Source: Flavobacterium psychrophilum (GTDB taxonomy: Bacteria > Bacteroidota > Bacteroidia > Flavobacteriales > Flavobacteriaceae). From it: DNA of 7,536 nucleotides. How positions within the stretch are numbered: position 1 is the first letter of the stretch; every line of letters begins with the position of its first letter. Shown here in pieces: positions 1-5,341 of the stretch. Under the pieces are notes generated by a model, which was given only the letters and a program-made list of their open reading frames with translations, was not told the origin of the DNA and did no database searches. The stretch lies in assembly GCA_003243255.1 (NCBI GenBank), contig QFQM01000206.1, positions 1 through 7,536 on the forward strand, given 5' to 3'. The translations under genes were made by a program, and so were the position numbers.

Positions 1-110
1 ATGAAAGGGATAAGTTTTATAACGGTATTGTTGCTGCCAATGCAAGCCAAAAGAAGTTTTTGAAGGGTTGGCTTAACAGAAGCAAATATTTTAGAGATAC
101 AAAGATTTAA
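1..110 (+). CDS. C-terminal end of an unidentified gene (partial)
   Basis: Reading from base 3, an open frame enters from the left edge and gives 35 residues before TAA at 108-110. The tail is basic and aromatic, including KKFLKGWLNRSKYFRDTKI. The other two forward frames stop early or look non-coding, and this composition looks like real protein. It lies upstream of the head protease on the same strand, where phages often keep terminase, portal or minor head genes. The portal is found elsewhere in this window, so a terminase or head-associated protein is the natural guess, but nothing in 35 residues proves it. It ends 11 bases before the end of the opposite-strand ORF at 122-481, so the two genes would converge. 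No terminator hairpin separates them. Confidence 0.6.
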   Translation, partial: ERDKFYNGIVAANASQKKFLKGWLNRSKYFRDTKI

Positions 111-121
111 GCTGAAATTAA

Positions 122-481
122 TTATGGTTTTTTAAACTTAAAATTCATTGTCAGTCCAATTCTTTCATAATAAATCAATTTGTTACACTGGTAGGCTAAA
201 TGAATTATTTGTGACAGTTGACGATGACATTCCAATATCCAAGGACTTTGAAGGCTTTGCACAACTGCTAATGATGTTGAATCCTCTATGTTTAAAGGAC
301 TTTCAGGAAATTCATAATCTACAGGAACATACATAATATTTAAATCAGCTTCAACTTCATCAAAAGTTTGTTCTCCAAGTCCAATACTAAGTTCAAAGTT
401 TGCATTTCCCACACTCAATCCCATAAGAAAACTATGATGAGGACAGAACATTGTGTCAGTCAAAATTAACGGATATAACAT
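122..481 (-). CDS. Hypothetical protein, 119 aa, opposite strand (possible moron gene)
   Basis: This is an ATG-to-TAA frame of 119 codons on the minus strand. It occupies a 456-base stretch in which the plus strand has no good gene; the best plus frame is 62 codons with a TTG start. The protein is mixed in composition, with an acidic central part (about residues 35-68, containing FDEVEADLNIMYVPVDYEF) and a basic end KFKKP. I see no signal peptide, clear membrane helix or known motif, and I do not recognise the family. Its start is preceded by A/T-rich sequence with no Shine-Dalgarno, like the neighbouring genes. A lone reverse gene with its own upstream region inside a head operon is what a moron (an independently expressed accessory gene) looks like. 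It could also be a chance frame in non-coding DNA. Confidence 0.5.
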   Translation of the reverse strand: MLYPLILTDTMFCPHHSFLMGLSVGNANFELSIGLGEQTFDEVEADLNIMYVPVDYEFPESPLNIEDSTSLAVVQSLQSPWILECHRQLSQIIHLAYQCNKLIYYERIGLTMNFKFKKP

Positions 482-566
482 AATTTATTTATCGTAAAAT
501 GTAAATGTAAACTTTTTTACATCACACCCCTTTACAATTGACATTTCAATCCTATTCTTTCTGTAT
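482..566. promoter_or_regulatory. Divergent intergenic region with TGTAAA/TTTACA half-sites
   Basis: These 85 bases separate the start of the reverse 119-codon ORF from the start of the protease gene. They contain ATGTAAA at 499-505 and 505-511, TTTACAT at 516-522 and TTTACA at 531-536. The second and third form a perfect 7-bp dyad around CTTT (505-522). Repeated half-sites between divergent genes are the usual layout of an operator or promoter region, so expression of one or both genes may be controlled here. No clean Bacteroidetes promoter (TTTG at -33, TAnnTTTG at -7) was found. The high A/T content makes such motifs easier to get by chance. Confidence 0.35.
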
Positions 567-1739
567 ATGATAACAGGAACGATTTATATTGAGGGCGTAA
601 TTGGGGAAGATACTACTCTGATTGACGTTGTTAGACAGGTAAAGGCACAAAAGAATGCTACGGAATATCTTGTGAAAATTGATAGTGTTGGCGGTTATGT
701 TGATGCTGGTTTCGCTATATATGATTATTTAAAAAACCTTGGTGTTCCTGTAAACACATATTCTACAAAAGCGTATTCTATTGCCAGTGTAATCTTCATG
801 GCAGGACAAAGAAGAATCATTCCACAAGGCACTCCAAATGCCTTTATGATTCACTTACCTGCAATTAGTGGCTCTCATGGATTGCAAGGTACACACGACC
901 AAATCACAGCCGATTTAAGCGAACTAAAGGCGGTTGAAGATAATCTGGTAAAGTTCTATTCCGAAGCCCTTAAACTACCAAAGAACACTGTTTTATCCCT
1001 TTTAAAGGATGAAACATTTTTGGATGCTGAAAAATGTCTTGAATTAGGTGTTGCTACGGAAATTCAGCCCCAACTACAGGCGGTGGCTATGATAAATAAT
1101 GAGAAAAAAGAAGAGAGTTTAATGAACAAACTACAAAAAGAGGTTTCTGCCATTTACAACAAATTATTTGGTATCAAAAACGAGCTTATTCTTCAAGATG
1201 CGACAGCAGCAGAAATTGTATTCCCGGACTTGGAAGAGGGCGCAATGCCATCGGAGGGTGATAAGGCTACGATTGATGGAAAGCCAGCTGAGGGTGAGGT
1301 TCTGATGCCAGACGGTTCAAAGCTAGTATTTGAAGGCGGTCTTGTTAAACAGATTTTGCCAGCAGAACAGCCAGTTGAAGAAGAGGATGCACCAGCTGAA
1401 AATGCAGAAGATGATGAACTTCCAAATGAAGATGATGCAACAGAAGATAAGGATGCATTGATTGCTGAACTACAAGCTGAGAATGAAGCCTTAAAAGCAA
1501 AGATTGCAGAATTAGAGGGCAATGTTGAAGCAAGTGCAGAAGCTAATGAAGAGCAAGAGGATAAGATGATTGCAATCGTAGCAAAACTTATTGAGAAATC
1601 AGATGAACAGGAGGCAAAATACCAAGCTTTAGCAAAATCAATCGGGTCAAATTTTCAACCTACCAAAAAAGAAAATATATCAGCAGTTAAGGCCAGTAAC
1701 GATAACATAAGCAGAGCATGGCAAATTCTTAACTCCTAA
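567..1739 (+). CDS. ClpP-like (S14-type) head maturation protease fused to scaffold domain
   Basis: This 390-residue protein has two parts. Residues 1-170 are a ClpP-fold serine protease: an oxyanion-loop motif IDSVGG (38-43; most relatives have SPGG), nucleophile Ser74 in SIASVIFMAG, His96 in FMIHLP, and probable third residue Asp148 in KDETFLDAEKCLELG. Residues 180-390 are scaffold-like. They include a conserved-looking segment GDKATIDGKPAEGEVLMPDG (231-250), a strongly acidic stretch (about 265-296) and a coiled coil (298-355). Phage ClpP-like proteases of this kind cut scaffold and capsid during prohead maturation. The fusion, with the capsid gene 30 bases downstream, fits that role. I chose ATG 567 because it opens directly onto the first beta-strand, MITGTIYIEG; there is no Shine-Dalgarno. 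Whether the Val in SVGG affects activity cannot be judged. Confidence 0.9.
   Translation: MITGTIYIEGVIGEDTTLIDVVRQVKAQKNATEYLVKIDSVGGYVDAGFAIYDYLKNLGVPVNTYSTKAYSIASVIFMAGQRRIIPQGTPNAFMIHLPAISGSHGLQGTHDQITADLSELKAVEDNLVKFYSEALKLPKNTVLSLLKDETFLDAEKCLELGVATEIQPQLQAVAMINNEKKEESLMNKLQKEVSAIYNKLFGIKNELILQDATAAEIVFPDLEEGAMPSEGDKATIDGKPAEGEVLMPDGSKLVFEGGLVKQILPAEQPVEEEDAPAENAEDDELPNEDDATEDKDALIAELQAENEALKAKIAELEGNVEASAEANEEQEDKMIAIVAKLIEKSDEQEAKYQALAKSIGSNFQPTKKENISAVKASNDNISRAWQILNS
1122..1739 (+). CDS. Possible internal start giving free scaffold protein (nested in protease gene)
   Basis: Met186 of the protease-scaffold gene (ATG at 1122) sits exactly at the junction between the protease domain and the scaffold-like part. 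It is preceded by a purine-rich run, with GAGAG at 1113-1117 four bases before the ATG. Starting there would give a 205-residue protein with only the acidic and coiled-coil region. Phage lambda makes its scaffold Nu3 this way from inside protease gene C, so the arrangement is known in principle. The evidence here is the placement of the codon and the upstream purines only. Met175 (ATG at 1089) is an alternative, and proteolysis could release the same fragment without any internal start. Confidence 0.3.
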   Translation: MNKLQKEVSAIYNKLFGIKNELILQDATAAEIVFPDLEEGAMPSEGDKATIDGKPAEGEVLMPDGSKLVFEGGLVKQILPAEQPVEEEDAPAENAEDDELPNEDDATEDKDALIAELQAENEALKAKIAELEGNVEASAEANEEQEDKMIAIVAKLIEKSDEQEAKYQALAKSIGSNFQPTKKENISAVKASNDNISRAWQILNS

Positions 1740-1769
1740 AATAACGAGATTATTAACCCTTAAATTTTA

Positions 1770-2690
1770 ATGGCTTATAATGTAAATGCTCTAGCAGAGT
1801 ATGTAAATGAACAAAGTTTTCCAATCTTAAGGAAAGCAATTATGGGGTCTAAAACAATTGACCTTTTTGAAAAACAAGTTGGTATCAAGCATTCAGCAGC
1901 ACTAAATTTCATGGATGTTGATGCAGTATTCCAAAGCAATGCAGCTGGTGAAACAATCCAATCAATTGGAGATACCACATTCACACAAAGATTTATAACT
2001 GTAAATCCTGTAGCTGTAAGACAAGATTATGATGTTCGTTGGTTAAATGATAAATACCTTCAAACACAAGTGAAATCAGGTTCTGCCGATGATGAAATTC
2101 CTTTTGAAGCGGATTTAATTGGTAGGTTGGTTGAAAAAATCAACGAGTCCACTGAAATAGCTGTATGGCAAGGAGATGTTACGCTTACAGGTTCTTCTAA
2201 CGTAAATAAAAATAAATTTAACGGTTTCATCAAGTTACTTGATGGTGAAGCAAGTGTTGTTAAAGTAACAGGTGCTACAATTACGGCTGCAAATGTAATA
2301 GCACAGGTAGATTTAATCTATACAAAAATACCTGTTGAACTTTATGACAAGGCAGATACTGCAATTTATATGGGTATGGACACTTATGTAATGTATACTC
2401 AAGCTCTTAAAAATGCAAATATGTTCCATTATTCAGTTGATGGAGGTGATACATTCGTGGTGCCAGGAACTAATACAAAAGTTTACGCTCTTAATGGTTT
2501 AAATGGAACTGGTAGAATTTATGCAGGTCAAACATCAAACTTTGTGACTGGTCACGATTTACTTGGAGAGGAAGATAACGCAACAGCTGGTTACATATTT
2601 GAATCTGAAAAGGTGAAAGTAAAAATTGCTTTCAAAATGGGTGTTCAAGTTAAGTTCCCAAGTCAAATTGTTACTTATAAAGCAGCATAA
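1770..2690 (+). CDS. Major capsid protein (HK97-fold type)
   Basis: This 306-residue protein lies directly after the protease-scaffold gene, the standard place for the major capsid protein. Features typical of short HK97-fold capsid proteins include the segment EKINESTEIAVWQGD (122-136) followed by NKFNGFIKLL (148-157), then IPVELYDKADTAIYMGMDTY (187-206) in the expected spine-helix/P-domain region, and a beta-rich end KVKVKIAFKMGVQVKFPSQI (281-300). The chain is short and has no long N-terminal delta domain, so assembly would depend on a separate scaffold, which the upstream fusion provides. The start at ATG 1770 has an A/T-rich leader without Shine-Dalgarno. The assignment rests on context and overall pattern; no single residue is diagnostic. 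Confidence 0.82.
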   Translation: MAYNVNALAEYVNEQSFPILRKAIMGSKTIDLFEKQVGIKHSAALNFMDVDAVFQSNAAGETIQSIGDTTFTQRFITVNPVAVRQDYDVRWLNDKYLQTQVKSGSADDEIPFEADLIGRLVEKINESTEIAVWQGDVTLTGSSNVNKNKFNGFIKLLDGEASVVKVTGATITAANVIAQVDLIYTKIPVELYDKADTAIYMGMDTYVMYTQALKNANMFHYSVDGGDTFVVPGTNTKVYALNGLNGTGRIYAGQTSNFVTGHDLLGEEDNATAGYIFESEKVKVKIAFKMGVQVKFPSQIVTYKAA

Positions 2691-2697
2691 TAATACA

Positions 2698-2736
2698 GTT
2701 AGGAATCTGGGGCTTCATTGTCCCAGCCTTTCTAAC
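2698..2736 (+). terminator. Hairpin downstream of the capsid gene (weak terminator or processing site)
   Basis: Eight bases after the capsid stop, GTTAGGAA (2698-2705) pairs with TTTCTAAC (2729-2736), with one G-T wobble. After a small internal loop (T opposite CC), CTGGGG (2707-2712) pairs with TCCCAG (2721-2726, one wobble), closing an 8-base loop. It lacks the following T-run of an intrinsic terminator; the next bases are GTTAGAAAAT. It may therefore act as an mRNA-stabilising or processing hairpin that protects the capsid message, or as a leaky terminator. The right arm also takes part in the palindrome at 2729-2744, so the two pairings compete. Confidence 0.5.
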
Positions 2737-2744
2737 GTTAGAAA
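2729..2744. repeat. Perfect 16-bp palindrome, copy 1 of junction motif
   Basis: TTTCTAACGTTAGAAA is a perfect inverted repeat without spacer. Its core, TTCTAA-CG-TTAGAA, recurs as TTCTAA-CA-TTAGAA at 3410-3423. Each copy lies at the 3' edge of a hairpin and upstream of the next gene (29 bases before the ATG here). It may be a protein-binding site or part of a promoter or leader; the function is unknown. Confidence 0.6.
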
Positions 2745-2772
2745 ATAACATTAAGAAAATACATAATTTATA

Positions 2773-3345
2773 ATGAGTTGTTCAACAAAGATGTCAGGTA
2801 ATATCAATTATGATTGTACACCTTCAAAGAGGGCTAAAGCAGGTCTTGAACAAAAGGCGGTAATCATCAATAAGAGTGATATAGACATGACAGCACTGAC
2901 AATGAGCGGTGCATTAGTTACAAACCTTTCGTTGTTATCTGGTTCAACTGGATACAGTGTTGAAACTATCAAGCAATTACACAATACCGCTGCTGCTTTT
3001 ACTGCTAATGATGCTGGTGCTGATACGTTCGCGCAATCATATGTTGGTCGTATCTGGGGGCAAGGTGTTCAGGATGCTGAAAGAGCAAGAGAACTTAAAG
3101 ATGGTGAGTTTGTTGTGGTGGTTCAAACAAAGTGGGGTGCTGGCACAAATGAGGCATTTAAAGTATATGGTCTTGAAAACGGACTAAGAATGACAGAAGC
3201 AACCTTTACATCTATCGAAAATGAAGGTGCATTGCTTTTCACTCTTTCTAGCCTTGAAGGTTATCAGGAAACATATCCTTATCAAATATGGAATGAAGGT
3301 ACTTATGCTGAGAACAAGGCAAAATTTGATGCCTTATTTGCATAA
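2773..3345 (+). CDS. Putative virion structural protein, 190 aa (tail tube or decoration candidate)
   Basis: This 190-residue protein follows the capsid gene. It starts MSCSTKMSGNINYDCTPSK with Cys3 and Cys15, then KAVIINKSDID (28-38), a central helical stretch, and a beta-rich second half with DGEFVVVVQTK (110-120) and AFKVYGLENGLRM (128-140). There is no signal peptide or membrane segment. Proteins with this kind of opening and a 'VYGLENGL' strand are common in Bacteroidetes phage structural clusters, but I cannot name a defined family. The position right after the capsid, and before a strong terminator that would keep it in the high-expression block, suggests an abundant virion component such as tail tube or head decoration. 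That role is inferred from context. Confidence 0.75.
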   Translation: MSCSTKMSGNINYDCTPSKRAKAGLEQKAVIINKSDIDMTALTMSGALVTNLSLLSGSTGYSVETIKQLHNTAAAFTANDAGADTFAQSYVGRIWGQGVQDAERARELKDGEFVVVVQTKWGAGTNEAFKVYGLENGLRMTEATFTSIENEGALLFTLSSLEGYQETYPYQIWNEGTYAENKAKFDALFA

Positions 3346-3371
3346 TTAGATACATAACAAAAAAACAAAAG

Positions 3372-3408
3372 AAGGTTGGTGGACGGTAAAAGTTACCAAC
3401 CTTTTTTT
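3372..3408 (+). terminator. Intrinsic (Rho-independent) terminator
   Basis: AAGGTTGGT (3372-3380) pairs perfectly with ACCAACCTT (3395-3403) around a 14-base loop, and the T-run at 3402-3408 follows. A-rich sequence before the stem extends the pairing with the T-run, so it might also work on the reverse strand. It ends the block carrying protease, capsid and the 190-residue protein. A smaller alternative hairpin, GGTAA-AAG-TTACC (3385-3397), overlaps the right arm and would compete with the main stem. Only partial read-through, or a new promoter, would supply the portal-fibre genes downstream. Confidence 0.85.
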
Positions 3409-3409
3409 A

Positions 3410-3423
3410 TTCTAACATTAGAA
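3410..3423. repeat. Inverted repeat, copy 2 of junction motif
   Basis: TTCTAA-CA-TTAGAA is a 6-bp inverted repeat around a 2-base spacer, differing from the core at 2730-2743 by one central base. It lies directly after the terminator T-run and 4 bases before the start codon at 3428, so it would form most of the leader of a new transcript or cover the ribosome-binding region. Confidence 0.55.
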
Positions 3424-3427
3424 AAAG

Positions 3428-3670
3428 ATGGCGTGCAACGGATGCAAGAAAGATAAAAAAGAAACACCTATCACAGAGCCTATAAATAATGTGGTTTCAG
3501 AATCAGCTTACGAGTTAAGAAGTGGAATCACCTATGACCAGCTCGGAATGAAGAACCCTTCTGATAGGCAAATACAAAAGTTTTTAGAAGCTAATCCGAA
3601 CAGGAAAAGCCTTTTCAAAACAATACCAAATAAGGCAGATGATGCCAGCAAGATAACAAGAAGCAAATAA
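3428..3670 (+). CDS. Small hypothetical protein with N-terminal CxxC, 80 aa
   Basis: This 80-residue, lysine-rich protein begins MACNGCKKDKKE. Cys3 and Cys6 form a single CxxC pair that could be half of a metal site or a redox pair. The remainder looks largely helical and polar, with YDQLGMKNPSDRQIQKFLEA (37-56) and a basic end. There is no signal peptide or membrane helix. Its TAA overlaps the portal ATG by one base (TAATG), a layout typical of translational coupling, so it is probably co-expressed with the portal and may act in head assembly or packaging. I do not recognise the family. The start is just after the terminator and the TTCTAACATTAGAA motif. Confidence 0.7.
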   Translation: MACNGCKKDKKETPITEPINNVVSESAYELRSGITYDQLGMKNPSDRQIQKFLEANPNRKSLFKTIPNKADDASKITRSK

Positions 3671-4839
3671 TGGCTAGAATAAAGCTTATCGATGCAGATA
3701 ATAGACTTTCCATAAAATACAATAAGATTGATGGAATTTACGCAAATGGCGACGATAATGCCTATCCTCAGCTGATTAAAAGCCTTGTAGGCGCATCTGT
3801 TACCGCAAAGCAGTGTACTGATATTAATTCAAAATATATCAGCGGTAAAGGCTTTAAATTCACTGATTCTGTTACCAAGAAAAGCAGCTTGATAGTAAAC
3901 AAAGATGGTATGACCATCAACCAATTGCTAAGGGTTGTATCAAAGGAATTTGCTGACCAGAATAATATCTGGCTTCATGTGAATTACAATGCGTTGTATG
4001 AGATTATAAGTGTTGCCTTATTACCTTCAACCGATGTGAGGATTGGAACTAGTGACAGTAAAGGCTACAGCGGTAAGCTGGCCGTTTATAATAACTGGGA
4101 TAAGAGCAAGAGCAAGACTATTAAGAAATCAGATTTTCAGCTCATTGATAGATTTAATCCAAACCCCGCGATAATAGAGGCTCAGGTTGAAAAAGCAGGT
4201 GGCTGGAATTCCTATAAAGGCCAGATTCTCCATGTGAATGCTGATTTTACCGATACTTATTCTTTGTCAGACGGTGATTGTGTTATTAAAGACATGAATA
4301 CAGAAAATGAGGTTGCTGATATCAAAAATGCGGTACTTAGAAAAGGGCTTTTCGGTTCAAAAGTATTTATCACAAGACCTTTTGAAGATGCCTACGCAAG
4401 AAGTGCTTTTGAGAAAACACTTAAAGACCTTAAAGGAGCTGAAAACAGCTCTGGAATTCTTTTACTTGAAGCTAGTGAAGCTACAGACGATATTACAAAG
4501 GAGCTGAGCGTTCAAAATGTTGATACCAATATTGACATTGATATGATTGAAAAGACCGCTGACAGGGTTAGAATCAACATAATAAATGCTTTTGGAGTTC
4601 CTTCAATACTTGTGAATAACAACAATGATGGTTCAATTTTCGGTCAGAGTGGTGAACTAATCAAACAGGCCAAAAAGATGCACTGGGAAAACAAGGAAGA
4701 GGAAAGAGCGATTATTCAGGAAGCCTTTGAAAGAATCTTTTCATTGTGGCACGAGCCAATCAACCCATCTGGTGATTGGTCAATAACACCAATCATAAAT
4801 TTAAAAGATGAACAAACTATTAACGATACAGGAGCTTAA
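3670..4839 (+). CDS. Phage portal protein
   Basis: This 389-residue protein would form the dodecameric ring at one capsid vertex through which DNA is packaged and to which the tail attaches. The N-terminal part shows GDDNAYPQLIKSLVGASVTA (27-46) followed by CTDINSKYISGKGF (49-62), the pattern of phage portals that open with '(G)DDN-YP...L...S' and 'K...I.G.GF'. The C-terminal half has RVRINIINAFGVPSILVNNN (299-318) followed by GQSGELIKQAKKMHWENK (325-342), matching the usual portal segment in which a ligand-like 'GVP' turn precedes the long crown-side helix. The length is at the short end for portals. It overlaps the 80-residue gene by one base and the next gene by 32 bases. Its place downstream of the capsid gene is unusual. 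Confidence 0.78.
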   Translation: MARIKLIDADNRLSIKYNKIDGIYANGDDNAYPQLIKSLVGASVTAKQCTDINSKYISGKGFKFTDSVTKKSSLIVNKDGMTINQLLRVVSKEFADQNNIWLHVNYNALYEIISVALLPSTDVRIGTSDSKGYSGKLAVYNNWDKSKSKTIKKSDFQLIDRFNPNPAIIEAQVEKAGGWNSYKGQILHVNADFTDTYSLSDGDCVIKDMNTENEVADIKNAVLRKGLFGSKVFITRPFEDAYARSAFEKTLKDLKGAENSSGILLLEASEATDDITKELSVQNVDTNIDIDMIEKTADRVRINIINAFGVPSILVNNNNDGSIFGQSGELIKQAKKMHWENKEEERAIIQEAFERIFSLWHEPINPSGDWSITPIINLKDEQTINDTGA

Positions 4840-5341
4840 GCAGTACAAGGATATTGGAAGCAAGACAGGAAAGACCGACACCGATAAAATTGAGCCGATA
4901 GTTTACATGGCTCAATCGGTTGACCTGAAAGACTACTTGGGAACTGCTTTCTACATGGACGTAATTAACAATCAGGAAAGTACAAACTACCAGCTCTTAA
5001 TGACAGGTGGAACATTTACAGTTAATGAGGTTACATACTACATGGACGGGGTTAAAGCACTGCTTGCAGACCTGTTTATGAGCCGTTTTATCTTGCAAGT
5101 AAATACGAATATAACGCCATTTGGAGCAACAACAAAACGGGCTACTGATTCGGATGCTACAGACAGGAACACTTTGAAAGATATTTCATTTCAACAGAAG
5201 GAAATGGCAGCTTCAAAATGGGAAATCATAAAGCTATATCTGGATAACAACAAAACATTGTTCCCGATATACGGCAAAAATAACGCTTGCGCGGTTATCA
5301 ACGCAGCAGGTGAAAGAAGAAGATTCAGTGTAATTAAGTAA
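4808..5341 (+). CDS. Probable head-tail connector/adaptor protein (possibly DUF6712-like)
   Basis: This 177-residue protein starts inside the portal gene (32-base overlap, different frame) and is followed by the fibre gene with a TAATG overlap. Visible segments are VDLKDYLGTAFYMDVINN (38-55), GGTFTVNEVTYYMDGVKALLADLFMSRF (67-94), a short NTNITPFG loop (99-106), and a helical DISFQQKEMAASKWEIIKLY (125-144) ahead of a YGKNN turn. This pattern of a helical bundle with an inserted hairpin resembles small connector proteins placed after portals. I recall similar Bacteroidetes phage proteins grouped as DUF6712, but I cannot confirm that here. The predicted role is binding beneath the portal to prepare for tail attachment. 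Confidence 0.6.
   Translation: MNKLLTIQELKQYKDIGSKTGKTDTDKIEPIVYMAQSVDLKDYLGTAFYMDVINNQESTNYQLLMTGGTFTVNEVTYYMDGVKALLADLFMSRFILQVNTNITPFGATTKRATDSDATDRNTLKDISFQQKEMAASKWEIIKLYLDNNKTLFPIYGKNNACAVINAAGERRRFSVIK

Noticed and set aside
130..143. TTTTAA-AC-TTAAAA inverted repeat as a third copy of the junction motif
   Set aside because: It is pure A/T in the arms, lies inside the reverse ORF and lacks the TTCTAA/TTAGAA core, so chance is the better explanation.
148..336. 62-codon plus-strand frame with TTG start
   Set aside because: It has a weak start codon and no supporting motif, and it overlaps the longer ATG-started reverse ORF at 122-481, which has a more protein-like composition.
538..567. 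TTGACA (538-543) with TGTATA 18 bases later, like a sigma-70 promoter
   Set aside because: The -10 element would overlap the protease start codon, so transcription would begin inside the gene. The probable host group also uses a different promoter consensus.
1193..1522. 109-codon minus-strand frame rich in Ser and Ala
   Set aside because: It is the antisense shadow of the acidic, Glu/Ala-rich scaffold region, and its Ser/Ala bias follows from that codon content.
4808..4839. 32-base overlap of portal and connector genes as a possible programmed frameshift
   Set aside because: There is no slippery heptamer or downstream structure. The connector has its own ATG, and both proteins look complete, so simple overlap with coupled translation explains it.
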